Source: Viscum album (Eukaryota; Streptophyta; Magnoliopsida; Santalales; Viscaceae). From it: a stretch of 64,000 nt of DNA. The DNA is taken from the NCBI GenBank assembly GCA_963277665.1, contig OY728137.1, forward strand, positions 1,169,532,670 to 1,169,596,669, read 5' to 3'. Position numbers and translations under genes: made by a program. Numbering within the stretch: position 1 is the stretch's first letter; the number at the start of each line of letters is the position of its first letter. This document shows, piece by piece, positions 35,830-47,235 of the stretch. Below the pieces are notes generated by a model. The model was given only the letters and a program-made list of their open reading frames with translations, made no database searches and was not told the DNA's origin.

Positions 35830-37010
35830 ATGCCACTGAGACGACCACACGTTGTTTTACAGGAGAGCGGAAACAATTATACTCTAGAGATGGTGGGCCA
35901 TGGGCTACCAGTGGATCCTCCAGTAGAGCCAGATGCGGCGCCAGCCGTTATACCGGACACAGGCTCGGAGGTGCAGTTCCATGAAGTATTTATGCGGTTC
36001 ATGAAGACCTTTCAGGGAGCACTGCCGACAGCCACATCTATGGAAGAGATGACACATATCTTTCAGTAGCAGCATCCGCCTACGTTTTCAGGGGATGGCG
36101 GACCACAGGCTGCGGAGTCTTGGCTGGGGTCGATGCAGAGTATCTTCAAGCATCTTGAGACACCTCCAGGGAAGAGGGTCAAGCTCATGAAATATATCCT
36201 GCGTGATTCCGCCAAGAGGTGGTGGGATGTTACCACTCAGTCAGACCATCACAAAGACATGGCGTGGGAAGATTTTCAGGCAGTCTTCTCTGACTTCTTC
36301 TTTACAGAGATGCTGAGGAAAGATAGAGATCGAGAGTTCATAAATCTGCAGTAGGGATCTATGTCGGCGATGGATTATTCTGCTTGTTTCACCGAGCTTC
36401 AGCGTTTTGCACCCGTTCTGGTGGGTGATGAGATGTTGAGAGCCAGACGCTTTGAGGATGGTCTTTGATATGACATCCGAGCACTGGTGAATGTTTTTAG
36501 GTTTCCTTCAGTAAATTCTATTATGAACCAGGCACTGATTATAGATAGGAACCTGCGGGAAGCTAGTGGTGCAGGCCAGGGTGGCTCGACACCAGTTTCT
36601 GGTACTATTTCTGCCGGTAATAGGAAGTGACAGATAGATTTCTCTCACAGTGGCAGTACCAGCCGGGCAATTTATTCAGGTGGCCCGGTCAGGTGCTACC
36701 AGTGTGGTAAAGAGGGGCACAAGAGACTGCAATGTCCAAATGACCTAGTGTAATGTCGAGTTTATGGAAAGATGGGTCATCTGCAATGCTTTTTCAGGGC
36801 GTTTCCACCAGTGGCTAGTGAGAGGGGTTCTGTACAGACTTCGCGTGCAGGAGCAGGACCAGCAGCTTCTTACCAGTCAGGAAACTGGAATACGTTAGGG
36901 TGTGCAGGCAAAGATGGTGGTCGTGGCCATGGTAGCCAAACACCAGGATCTCAGAGGTAGTAGGGCGGGACAACTCAGGGTAGCAAGGCTGTGTCGTAGG
37001 GCCGCGACAC
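35830..37010 (+). pseudogene. gag: gag, element F
   Basis: The start is the ATG at 35830, followed by LRRPHVVLQESG. The capsid-like domain is at about 36090-36470 (PPTFSGDGGPQAAESWLGS, then AKRWWDV and WEDFQAVFSDFFF). A CCHC knuckle, CYQCGKEGHKRLQC, is intact near 36697. A second, degenerate one (CRVYGKMGHLQC) follows at 36754. In-frame stops are at 36067, 36352, 36466, 36628, 36751, 36958, 36961 and 36997. Most fit CAG-to-TAG or CGA-to-TGA change. The frame itself is unbroken. Gag would form the particle and bind RNA. Confidence 0.88.
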
Positions 37011-37440
37011 TGGGCAGGCATATGCAGTGCAATAGACCCAATAGGAGCAGGATCTCGGAACTTCTACTGTCATAGGTACTATTCTAGTAGCTTTTTTCTT
37101 ATCTTAATTACTTTTCAATATGGGTGATACACATAGTTTCATATCTGTGCCCGTTGTGGAGATCCTTGGCCTCTGTGTTTCTTCTTTTTCTTCTGATGTT
37201 ATGACACTAGACACTCCGTTGGGAACTAGAACGACATGTGTGCATCAGTGCAAGGAGTGCCCCCTTGAGGTTGGAGGGTTTCACTTTCTATGGGACCTCT
37301 ATGTCTTAGAGATGATGAGATCTGATGTAATTCTTAGAATGGATAGGTTGGCTCCCTTTCGAGCCTTTGTAGATTGCTATCATCGTAGGGTGAGTTTCAC
37401 GTCACCGGAGGGCGGAGAGTTTCTATACAAGGGCGAGTGA
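37011..37440 (+). pseudogene. Aspartic protease, element F
   Basis: The motif reads F-N-M-G-D-T-H-S-F-I-S at 37114-37146, where G has F-D-T-G-A-S-H-S-F-I-S (55798 on). The catalytic aspartate is asparagine (codon 37117), so the protease would be inactive. Stops at 37033, 37042, 37105 and 37438 are in frame. The last is W-to-stop, since G has TGG at the same place. RMDRLAPFRAFVDCYHRRVSF near 37339 is the usual domain end. Confidence 0.8.
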
Positions 37441-38325
37441 GATGTTCAGGTGAGTCGAGCTGGACTAGAGCAATGTGGGAAAGGTGGAGTCATAACCCAT
37501 ATTGTGAGTTTATATCTATATGATTAGGGGACTTGTCAGCAGTATTTCCCTCCAGTGGTTGATCATTTCAGGGATGTCTTCTCGGACGACTTTTCTGGTC
37601 TACCTTCGGAGCGAGAGGTGGATTTACCTATTGAGCTTATTCTAGGAGCAGCACTGATGTCCATTCCTCCTTATAGGATGGCTACAACTGAGTTTCAAGA
37701 GCTAAAAAGGCAGTTAGAGGAGTTACAGTCAAAGGGTTCCATCCGACCCAATACTTCTCCTTGGGGTTCGCCGGTCCTTTTTGCGAAGAAGGCGGACGAT
37801 ACCCTCAGACGCTGTGTGGATTATCAGAAGCTGAACCAGTTGATGGTTAAAAAACGATATCCCTTACTAAGGATTGATGAACTCTTTGATCAACTTCGAG
37901 GTTCACAAGTGTTTTTGAAGATTGACTTGAGATCGGGATATCATCAGCTGTGCGTGAGACCATCGGACATACTGCTTACAGCTTTTCGGAGCAGATATGG
38001 TCTGTACGAGTACTTGGTTATGCCATTTGAACTCATGAACACGCCGGAAGTTTTCATGGCTCTGATGAATCATGTGTTCCATCCTTACCTTGATTCTTTT
38101 GTGGTAGTATCCGTGGACAATATCTTAGTGTACTCTCACACTCGACACGACCATGCCACCCATCTTGAGATCGTATTGAGTATACTGAGAGAGAATAATC
38201 TATATGCTAAACTATCAAAGTGCCACTTTTGGATGGACCAAATACACTTCCTGGGTCATATCATCTCAGAGGCAGGAGTTTCAGTAAACCCAGAGAAGGT
38301 GAGAGCAGTCGTTTCCTGGGAGTAG
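37441..38325 (+). pseudogene. Reverse transcriptase, element F
   Basis: An open stretch of 256 codons starts at 37555, the longest in the window. Motifs in order: [50 protein letters not shown], then [13 protein letters not shown] and [10 protein letters not shown]. The catalytic box reads S-V-D-N at 38110-38121 instead of F/Y-x-D-D, so both the aromatic residue and the second aspartate are lost. Stops lie at about 37528 and at 38323. RT is inactive even apart from the stops. Confidence 0.9.
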
Positions 38326-38934
38326 CCTAAGAACGTGTTTGAAATACAGAGTTTCTTGGGGCTGGCTGGTTACTAAAAATGATTCATCCAGGACTTCTCC
38401 CGCTTAGAAGTTCCGTTGACGGGTTTGACTAAGAAGGGTGTGAAGTTCGTTTGGTTGGAATATTGTGAGACAACCTTTCAGGACCTGAAAGGAAGGTTGA
38501 AATCAGCACCAATCCTGATACTCCCATAGCAAGGGAAGAGCTATATAGTTTACTGTTATGCATAAGGTATTGTTCTGGGAGCTGTGTTGATGTAGGATGA
38601 TCGAGTTATTACATATGGGTCTCTGCAGTTGAGGCCACATGAGAGGAATTACCTGACACATGACCTCTAGTTGGCTGTAGTTGTTCATGCGTTACGCTTT
38701 TGGAGACATTATCTCTTGGGAGAACATTTTGTGGTTTTCACAGACCATAAAAGTCTCAAGTATATCTTTACTCAGCGTGACTTGAATTTGAGGCAGTGAA
38801 GGTGGGTCGAATACCTTTAGTACTTTGATTTTGAGATTGCCTATACACCTGGTAAAGGTAATGCAGTAGCTGATGCACTGAGCAGGAAGACTCAGGTAAA
38901 GGAGGTGCAAGAGGCCTGTGGTGAGTGACAGCTT
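38326..38934 (+). pseudogene. RNase H, element F
   Basis: FLGLAGY near 38353 begins the connection. [26 protein letters not shown] near 38442 and [19 protein letters not shown] near 38742 follow. FEIAYTPGKGNAVADALSRK near 38830 is intact, the typical RNase H end. Stops at about 38527, 38563, 38596, 38668, 38800 and 38929 are in the same frame. Confidence 0.85.
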
Positions 38935-40490
38935 ATGGATTTGTTCTCTGAGATGCATTTGGAGGTGCAAGAAAATCAGGGGCAGACCTATCTTTCATCT
39001 TTAGATGTGACTTCTACCCTCCTGGATAGAGTGAGGATGAGACAAATTTCTGATTCGGAAGGTCTATTTCTATGGGAGTCGGTGGCAAGTGAGGACCCTC
39101 CTCCTGGTTGGACGATAGGTGATGATGAAATTCTGCGTTTCCATGGACGAGTATGGGTTCCAGGGGATATACGTGAGGAGCTGATGCGGGAGTTTCATGC
39201 TTCATCTTGGGTAGTTCATCCTAGAGTTACCAAGATGTACCACAACCTGAGACGTTAGTACTGGTGGCCGGGTATGAAAAGGGAAGTAGCTGGTTTTGTT
39301 ACGAGATGTTCCACCTGTCAGCAGGTGAAGGCGAAGCATCAGAGGTCAGCCGGACTGTTACAGCATTTACCCATCCTGGAGTGAAAATGGGATGATATCG
39401 CGATGGAATTCGTGACTGGGTTTCCGAGGTCACCTCGGAGCAATGATACCGTCTGGGTTGTTGTGGATAGACTCACAAAGGTAGCTCACTTTTTTCCGAT
39501 CAAGGAGATATTCGGTGTTGACGAGCTCAGAAAGTTGTATATCCGAGAGGTCGTACGTCTTCTTGGGGTTCCTCGTTATATCATTTCAGATAGGGATGCC
39601 CATTTTACTTCTCGTTTTTGGCAGAGTTTTCAGAGGGAACTGGGTACACAGGTGCTTCTAAGCACAACTTACCACCCTCAGACTGATGGTCAATCAGAGC
39701 GTACGATACAGGTGCTAGAGGACATGCTGCACGTATGTGTCCTAGACTTTGGGGGCTCCTGGGAGAAGTATATACCCTTAGTTGAGTTTTCCTATAATAA
39801 TAGTTTTCAGGCAACTATTGAGATGGCACCTTACGAGGCATTATATGGTAGGCCATGATGATCACCTTTGTTCTGGTTGGAAGTAGGTGAGCCAGCTTTA
39901 CTGGGACCACATCTCATGCAGGAGACTTCTGAGTAGGTCCAGTTGATTCAGAAGTGGATGGCTACCACACAGTCTTGACAGAAATCTTATGCTGATCGCC
40001 GCAGACGACCCTGGGAGTTCGTGGTCAGGGATCAGGTCTTCTTGTGTGTTTCACCAAGGTTGGGACACATGCGGATCAGGAGATAGGGTAAACATTCACC
40101 GAGGTATGTGGGGCCATTTGAGATTCTGGAGAGAGTCGGGCTGGTTGCCTATCATTTGTAGTTACCGTAGAGGTACCGGGACATGCATGACGTCTTCCAT
40201 GTATCTCAGTTGCACCGTTATCATTCAGACCCATCTCATGTCTTTCAGCCCGAGGAGGTTGAACTTCAGATAGATGCGTCCTTTGAGGAGCATCCGATTT
40301 GTATCGTGGATAGGAGCACGAAGGTTCTCCGAGGCCGGTCAGTTCCTCTTGTATGGGTGCTATGGTAGCATGGACGAGTGCAGGATGAAACCTGGGAGCA
40401 GGAGACCGACGTACACACTCAGTGGCCAGATTTGTTCTGGGCTTTATCTTTTCCACCCTTAGAAGGGAAATTCGGGGATGAATTTCTTTT
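38935..40490 (+). pseudogene. Integrase with C-terminal module, element F
   Basis: The zinc-binding region has H-P-R-V-T-K-M-Y-H-N-L near 39220 and C-S-T-C-Q near 39310. In the core the first catalytic aspartate is glutamate (codon 39406, in IAMEFVTG). The second aspartate (39589) and the glutamate (39697) are intact. MHDVFHVSQLHRYHSD at 40183 begins the tail, which ends with the W-E-Q-E motif near 40393. Stops include 39256, 39382, 39856, 39859, 39934 and 40366. The reading frame continues into the polypurine tract. Confidence 0.88.
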
Positions 40491-40499
40491 AGGGGGGAA
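40488..40499 (+). other. Polypurine tract, element F
   Basis: TTTTAGGGGGGAAG lies just before the right LTR. It is in the expected place for priming of the second DNA strand. Confidence 0.85.
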
Positions 40500-40502
40500 G
40501 TT

Positions 40503-42519
40503 TGTAAGAACCCGGTTCTTATTTTTTGAGGTACGGGTTTCTTATTTTCTCTTTTCCTTAAGTGTTTTTGAGAAAATAAGGAAAATGGGGAAAAATCCTA
40601 AATTTTGGGACTACACGCCGTGTACTTTTCCACACGCCATGTACTTTGGCCATGTGGGATGAGTACATAGGGTGAGTATCCATGTTGATGGCAAAGGGTG
40701 TAAAAACTGACTACACGCCATATAGTGGATATTTACACACTGTGTAGTCAGTCAGCAGACAAATAGTAAGGCGGTGGAGGCAGCCACTGGCAGAGCGGTA
40801 GTACACGCTGTGTAATTAGAAATACACGCCATATACTCATGTCAATGGATGAACAGTGTGGCGGTGCCGCTAGAGGAACAGTTAAATGAGAAAAGTACAC
40901 TCTGTGTAGTCAATAGTACATGCCGTGTAGTTTGTTTTTTTTGGTTAAAATGGGTAGTAGCCAACCCTGTTCACAGGATTGGATTAGAACTAAAGGAAGG
41001 AGTCAGGAGAGGAGGTCGGACCTTCGAGGATCTCCAGATCGAGCATTGGGAATCCGTTTTCGCCTCTGACGATCTCGTTGGAACCGCACAGGTAAGCCCT
41101 CCACTCTCCTTAGGCCGTTCTTGCCAATTATTCCTCTAAGGGAAGTTATTTGAGTTTGAACAGGGATTTCTTTCACCTCAGATCTACTTTGTTCTTGGAC
41201 GATTCAAGGATCGTCATTCGCGTATACCGTTCAGGGGCATTTAAGGTAGGTGGCTTAGTGTTTATTTCCAACTGCTATGCGTTTTTGTGTATCATTGAGC
41301 TATGAACCCATGTTGGGGGTGTCGTGTGGCTGAGGCCTTAGCTGTTTTAAATACCTATAATTTTATAGGTAATTGAATGTGATAATAAATTGTTGTTTGA
41401 GATTGTTGCTTGGATCCAGGACCACCCCGGGTGTGCGTTCCTCTGTTTAGCCGTTTGGCCAGGATACCCGAGGGTATGCCATTATAATAATGTTTATTGA
41501 ATTTCCTTGAGAGGAATTAAATGTGAATTTATTATTTACATGTTGTTCATGGCCCGATTACCTACACCTGAGGGCAATTTTCTTTTTAGCCTAAGGGAAT
41601 TGGTTGTTTATCCTGAGGGCAAGGTACTGCTTAGCATGAGGGCAACGTTCTATTTCACCTGAGGGAAAATTTTTGTAAGCCTGAGGGTAGAGACTCTATG
41701 CCTGAGGGTGACAATTTGAACGCCTGAGGGAAATATCTGTTTTTCCTAAGGGCAATGCCTGAGGGAAAGATTCTGATTACCTGAGGGTAAGGGTTTGCGT
41801 GTCTAAGGACACTGACTGTTTACATGGAAATTCACTGTGGTTGTTTCCTTATAATGAAAGATTAAATGAATAATAAAATGGAAATATAACTAGTAAAGTT
41901 AGTTACTTTTTAGTACTGCTTAGTTTATTGCATTTTAATACTGCACACTGTTGTTGCATATTTTTACACAGTTGGGCACGAGCCTTTGGTGGGTGCCTAC
42001 TGGGAATCCTTTTCTCACACCCTGTTTGGGTTATGTCTTTAGCCCAAACAGATTACATTTTTGCAGGTGTGGATAAGGGAAAGGGTCCCTATACAGGTAC
42101 TTGATTGCTGCTGAGGAGTAGGGGAGCATGGGACCAGGATCAGGTTCGTGATGCTACTGACTGTTTTGTTTTGTTTTTTCTGTACTCTGTATTGTACTGT
42201 ACTGTATTGTTGTGTAACATGTTCTGGCTATTTTCTAAGAAATTGAGGCATGTTTCATCATTATATATATAACTGTTGGTTATCTTTTACTACAGTTGCT
42301 TTTGTGTGTATGGTTTATTTCTTCCATTTTTGTTGTATGTTTTATCTTGTATTCTGCTGCGCTACACTTTGACAAATGAGGGGATAGTTTCCCCACTATC
42401 AGACCTGGGCCCTCGCTGCTAGTTGGCAGCCTCTGGCATTTGGGGAAATGCACTTGAGGTTATGTGACCAACTGGGTTCAGGTCACCCGTGGAGTGGTAC
42501 CCGGATCTGGGACGTTACA
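40503..42519 (+). repeat. Right (3') LTR of element F
   Basis: It starts TGTAAGAACCC and ends GACGTTACA. The palindrome cluster is at about 40610-40930, TTAAAA at 40945-40950, the minisatellite at 41565-41812 and the stem-loop at 42022-42051. Length is within one base of the left LTR. Confidence 0.92.
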
Positions 42520-42646
42520 CCTAGTCAAAGTGTTATAGAGAAACCATAAGTTTGAATAAGCGACATAGGAATCAGAGGAGGTGATGAAACAGAATTACCC
42601 TCATCTGTTTTAGTGCGTGAAATGAAAATTTTGAGGGTGAAATTTC
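42520..42646 (+). pseudogene. Integrase C-terminal end, element B
   Basis: Coding resumes immediately after element F with LVKVL, then RNHKFE and EEVMKQNYPHLF, the usual end of Del/Tekay integrases. This matches the point at which the gene was cut at 32351 (KVLQNKTMHRV). It shows that F inserted into the last part of B integrase. Confidence 0.8.
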
Positions 42647-42657
42647 TGAAGGGGGGA
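42647..42657 (+). other. Polypurine tract, element B
   Basis: GAAGGGGGGAT precedes the right LTR start. Intact. Confidence 0.8.
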
Positions 42658-42659
42658 TA

Positions 42660-43021
42660 TTTTAATGACTCTAACCTTTATAAATAAAATTCTACATGTG
42701 ATTGAATTAAATTTCCTATTGAGATTATAGAAAAACATGAATTTATTTGGTTTTATTATATCCTATCAAATTTTGAAGACCATTAAGCATCATAACCATT
42801 GATAATATAGTTATTTAATAGTGATAATATGATTACTATAAATATAGGGTTTTGATAAATCCAACTAAAACAAATAAAGGAATTTATGGACTATACTAGT
42901 AATATCATACCTTATAAAGCCCATTTATCGGAGCTTCAAAGGGAGATAACTTCACTAGGCCTTTCCTTTGACAAAGACCAAGTTGAGATCTAACAACTAA
43001 AGCATGAGAAAAACCATTTAT
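42660..43021 (+). repeat. Truncated right (3') LTR of element B
   Basis: It starts TTTAATGACTCTAACC, corresponding to TGTAATGACCTAAACC at 4099. It follows the left LTR for about 350 bp and stops at CCATTTAT, which corresponds to about 4447. The remaining 2.1 kb of LTR is missing. Confidence 0.8.
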
Positions 43022-44243
43022 GTATTTATTCAACAACTATAATTTTTATTAATTATAGGTTTATAACTTTCATATTATTCAATAATATCGTATTATACTA
43101 ATCAATGTCATTTGTAGTGAGAGACATTGGGCATCAAAGGCTATGTGCCTCGAACAATTTTTTTTGAGTAGGAATAAAAAGTATAGAAGTTCAGTAAATT
43201 CACAAAAAAAAGAAAATATTATAAATTTTTTATTGATATTTCAAATATTCACACATAATTCATAGTTAAATATCTTGTTTATATTTTAAATAGTGTTCCC
43301 TAGATTCCCTCAATGAGAAAGAAGATGAAAAATTTGGTCCAAATGATAATTTGAGTTAGGTATTAGGTGAATAGAATTGGGGGAGAGTTCAACATTGACC
43401 TAGGAAAAACATCATCCCCACTAGGTATTGACCCTCATCAGGCACCTCTCAAACCACTCAGACCACCGAGCAACAAAATGACCTTGTATAAGTATCTAAG
43501 GCCAAAAAATAGCTTTAAAGGAGTGTGAAATAAGTAAACTGATCACTAAAAACTTCTTGAAAGCTATGTCAATTATAAGTCCATCACTTCCACTAGAGGA
43601 TGGTACTACTTTTGATTCATGTATGGAGTTTATGATCTCTTTATATGATGACTCGAGTGATGTTAATAAGGGTCCTAATGGTGGTCAAGCTGATGGTGGT
43701 GGTGACGACGATGATGACGATGATGATGCTCAGTGTTGGTGATGGTGATGAGGATGTTGGTGATAGGGGAGATATCAATCCCCTCCATTTTTGAGTTAGA
43801 AGTAAAGATACATGTGGATATTATTTAATGACTTGAATTGATTGGTTTTATGGATATATATGTATGTTATAGTATTGTAAATGGTTTTAAAATTATTATA
43901 ACTAGTTAGTTGAATGATAAATGTACAATATATGTATTACATTGAATGCGTAATGTGGTTTATATTTTATTTACAGGTTCTGGATCCATTGGAAGGGATG
44001 CTACTGCCAAATGGGGATAAGTAGCTATACCCATGGTTCACTGAACCTTGGGAATATGTTTTATACTTGGAAAATCTATACCCACGGTTTAACCAAAATC
44101 GTAGGTATGATAAAATTTCATAGGCTATATCGATGACTCCATCAACCAAAATTCATCAAACCATGGTTATAGGCTATAACCATGGTTTAATGGGCTATAC
44201 CCATGGTTCTAAACCTTGGGTATAGGCAATGTTTTTAGTAGTT
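43022..44243 (+). mobile_element. CACTA-like DNA transposon remnant
   Basis: The right end reads GTTTTTAGTAGTT, one base from the complement of a CACTACTAAAAAC terminus. Inside it, 43985-44225 carries repeated palindromic TATACCCATGGTT and its complement, including CTATACCCATGGTTC and AACCTTGGGTATAG at 44192-44225. Such sub-terminal repeats are typical of CACTA elements. No matching left end was found, so the left edge is taken from the B LTR break and is uncertain. No transposase motif could be confirmed. Confidence 0.45.
43557..43742 (+). CDS. Small acidic open frame of unknown nature
   Basis: A 61-codon frame from ATG 43557 ends in a run of eight aspartates (GGDDDDDDDDAQCW), coded by a GATGAC/GATGATG repeat. 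I do not recognise the protein. Similar acidic tails are known in some plant CACTA-associated proteins, which fits the location but proves nothing. The aspartate run may simply reflect a trinucleotide repeat. Confidence 0.2.
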   Translation: MKAMSIISPSLPLEDGTTFDSCMEFMISLYDDSSDVNKGPNGGQADGGGDDDDDDDDAQCW

Positions 44244-46735
44244 AGGGAGCAATGTGACCGTTGGAATAGTAATATGACTATTGGTCAAATATGACTGTTG
44301 GTCAATATAACCGCTGGTCAATTTGACCATTGGGAACTATACCCACTGGTAATAATTTTACTATTATAATTAGTGTTTATAAGTAGCAATGATAAATTAT
44401 AATTGATGTAGAAAGAAGAAACAATGGCCTCAACCAGTAGATCCATGCAGTTTGAAGCCCATTTCTGAACTTGGGAGGGTGGTGATGTCACTGGGGTTCA
44501 CCCTTGACCAAGCCCAATCCGAGCTTTAATAAGTGAAGATTGAACAAAATTTCTTATGGGAGAAGTTCAAGTTAGTTTAGATTACTACTCAGTTAATGTT
44601 AACCGATCCACCCACTGAAACTACCACCATTTCACACCTTACCCTTAGAACGTATACGAGTGTAATAAAGGGTTATGTGTCCAGACCTTAGTTACATAAA
44701 GTTTAATTTTATTTTTATAAATAAAATGGTTATTCTATCAATCCCATTTTTCAGAATAATTTTGTTTAATAAAATATATGTTTAAATAAGACCAATTTGA
44801 TAAATTGATTATTGGATACAAATGAAACATAATTGTTTTTTTAGAAAATATATACACTTTTATAATAAAATTTGGTATTTTGAATAATATTTTTTTAATT
44901 AAATAGTCATTTAAAATGATCTTACTTAAATATAAATAATAAAATAATTTTATAATTCCCTAGGAAATTTTTATAAGTGTTATAAATTTGACTGTGTCAT
45001 AAAATAACTATTTTTCAATAAATAAGGATGTTTATATTTAGAAGTTAAAATTATCATATTTAGAAAATTATTTTTATAAAATAAATATTATATCTAAAAT
45101 CAGGACATAGAAATTAGTTTAGGGTGAATTTTTGAGAATTTCCTAAAACAATTTATTTTTTAGTGAATAGTAAAAATATAGTTTTGGGATTTCGGTATGT
45201 TTTATGACTTCATATTTATTTAATAATTATTTAATAATTAATTAACCACAACCCAAGACCTAAAATATTTTATTTTATTAATATTAAATATTTTAATTGC
45301 TTTTAATCAATTTCCAAATCTATAAGTGACTTTCCAAAGTCTAAAATGGAAAATTTGATTTTAAAAAACTATTTTGTTGAAAATTAACTTTTCAATGTCC
45401 AAAGAAGTATAAAATAATGGTTTTTTATTCTAATGGATTGAAATATCATAAAATGCAACTCATATATCCAAAAATATGAGCAAAAACTATGTGTAAGCCA
45501 ATAGTTTTTCATTTTCCACAACCTAGATTTCCAAGACATATATTTGGAAATTATTAAACAATTCCTCCAATTTTTCTATAAATACCCACCCATTTCACCT
45601 TTCCCATTCACTACCAATCCATCCTCCATGAATTTAATGTGATTTTTTCTCCTAAGGAGTCCCCCCAAGGTTCCATCCTCAAGATTTAGGAGCAACTCTT
45701 CTAGGTAAGGGAATTCTATTCATCTTCTATTTCATCCAAGTAATTATTTTTGTGTATGAATTCTAAAGGATATGTTAATTTATTTTATTATTCTTTTTAT
45801 CACACCCTTACTACTAAAATAATGTTTTATCAATGGTGTAAATTCATTCTCTCTCATTTTACCCTTCTCTAAATTTATGTTTTATACCCGTCATGATGCT
45901 AAATTTACTTATCAAATTTATCTCTTTTATATAAGAATTTTTTATATTCTGAATACCCAAACCATTTATTTATCTATGGGTATTAACCTAGATATTAATA
46001 TAATTTTTTTATTTTGGTATTTATATATATGAAACCCACATTCCCTTTCCGTGGGTTAAATATGATGTTATAGTCAAGCCTTTAAGCACTTATGTACTCA
46101 ATGCTTTTATATGAAAACATGTACTTTATTTACCTCAGGTTATTGAAAAAATGATTTATTATGATCAACATGGATCACATGAAATTAATACATATAAAGG
46201 GAGCACCCTTATGGTGCTATAATGCATTAGGTAAAGAATTTAATCTCTAGAGATGACATGTTTTATGATAACTTGGTGAATGACCTTAGTAATTTTCATT
46301 TATGACACTTCGGTGATAAACCATGGAAATATGATTATGAATGCCTCATTTTTATTTTTTAGCCACATTTCCATGTTTTGATCCATGTCCTTATCATCAT
46401 GATAAGCCTCATGTTTTCTTGTTCATTCCATATTGTTATGTCTCATGTTCTTATTGATATGTCTCATGATCACATGCTAAATGTCTCCCTTACTTATTCC
46501 ATTAATGGGATCCATACTCACCTATTTCCTTTGATGTATGTCCCTAGGATATGTGATGTATTAAAAGTATCATAGGGTGAACTATTTAAGAATAATTCTA
46601 AGTGGATTAGACAAATTTTTAATGTTTTCATGTATTATGTTCCTAATTTCCAAGAAAATAAACTTTAAAATATCTTGTGTTTTGTGTTTTTTCCATATAA
46701 TGAAAAGTTTATGTAATAAAAAGGGTGGGATTCCA
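44244..46735 (+). repeat. Left (5') LTR of element A
   Basis: It ends GGGATTCCA before the PBS remnant. From 44427 it matches the B left LTR (CCTCAACCAGTAG and following) and from 44250 it matches 49775 on. Repeated GACCATTGG/GACCGTTGG words fill 44255-44340. The 5' end is uncertain because the CACTA-like remnant abuts it. Confidence 0.75.
45575..45584 (+). promoter_or_regulatory. TATA box of the A left LTR
   Basis: TCTATAAATA is identical at 51079-51088 in the right copy and followed by CCCACCCATTTCACC in both. It is a likely LTR promoter. Confidence 0.65.
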
Positions 46736-46739
46736 TAGT

Positions 46740-46751
46740 TGGAATAATAGG
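46740..46751 (+). other. Eroded primer-binding site, element A
   Basis: TGGAATAATAGG stands where TGGTATCAGAGG is expected, with CATAG before it as in B. Several changes make it non-functional. Confidence 0.6.
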
Positions 46752-47235
46752 ATGGTTTAATTATTTTTTTAAATTAGGATTATAAATTCTTAATATGAAC
46801 CCTATATAAAATTTTAAAAATAATAAAACATCCTAGTATTTTGGTGAAATATTAAGTGATTTTCAAAAATATACATCCATGTATGGATACTACAAGTGGA
46901 TGTAGATCTAGAATAAATATACCTAGGGGAAATAACCATGAAAACATTGTATTGAGATAAACTCAACTGGGAACTGGTCCATGATAATGGGAATTGCTGC
47001 ACACCTAGTTTGACACTCCCAAGGGGATATGTTTGTTTAAACATAAGCTTTTTATGAACCATTATTAAGGATATATAGAAAATTTAATTAGAGGAGATTA
47101 ATGAATAAAATATTTAAGAATTGTATTTTAAGGCTTAAATTCCCTTTAGAATTATAATATTCTGAAAAGTAACATGTTTCTCAATGAGGTTTTCTTATGT
47201 TAGAAAAATAGTGGGAAATAGAAGGAACTGTATAA
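46752..47235 (+). other. 5' leader of element A
   Basis: It shares GGATACTACAAGTGGATGTAG and TACCTAGGGG-type sequence with B, D and E leaders. I see no gene in it. Confidence 0.65.

Larger units (their letters stand above)
32352..42519 (+). mobile_element. Element F: full-length Ty3/gypsy element (Del/Tekay-like) nested in B integrase
   Basis: LTRs are 32352-34369 (2018 bp) and 40503-42519 (2017 bp). PBS, gag, protease, RT, RNase H, integrase and polypurine tract are all present in order. The flanking five bases, CCGGG and CCTAG, share three of five positions, so the target duplication is eroded. The first 215 bp of the LTRs differ at roughly 15 positions, mostly transitions. gag-pol stays in one frame from 35830 to past 40490 but carries about 30 stops. 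Confidence 0.9.
4099..43021 (+). mobile_element. Element B: Ty3/gypsy host element carrying nested E (with C) and F
   Basis: The left LTR is 4099-6573, the PBS 6578-6589, and coding remnants lie at 7148-7678, 28522-32351 and 42520-42646. A polypurine tract lies at 42647-42657 and a truncated right LTR starts at 42660. The coding order is gag, protease, RT, RNase H, integrase, as in Ty3/gypsy elements. Removing E and F makes the flanking gag and integrase similarity continuous, which is the main evidence that these pieces are one element. It is dead: many stops, frameshifts, and a lost right LTR end. Confidence 0.85.

Noticed and set aside
34995..35876. Minus-strand open frames with repeated YTAC and TRRV words
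   Set aside because: They overlap the palindrome array exactly; the repeated peptides are what that array spells on this strand, and no known domain is present.
43100..43125. TTTGTAGTG as a second CACTA end
   Set aside because: Only nine bases match and no sub-terminal repeats adjoin it.
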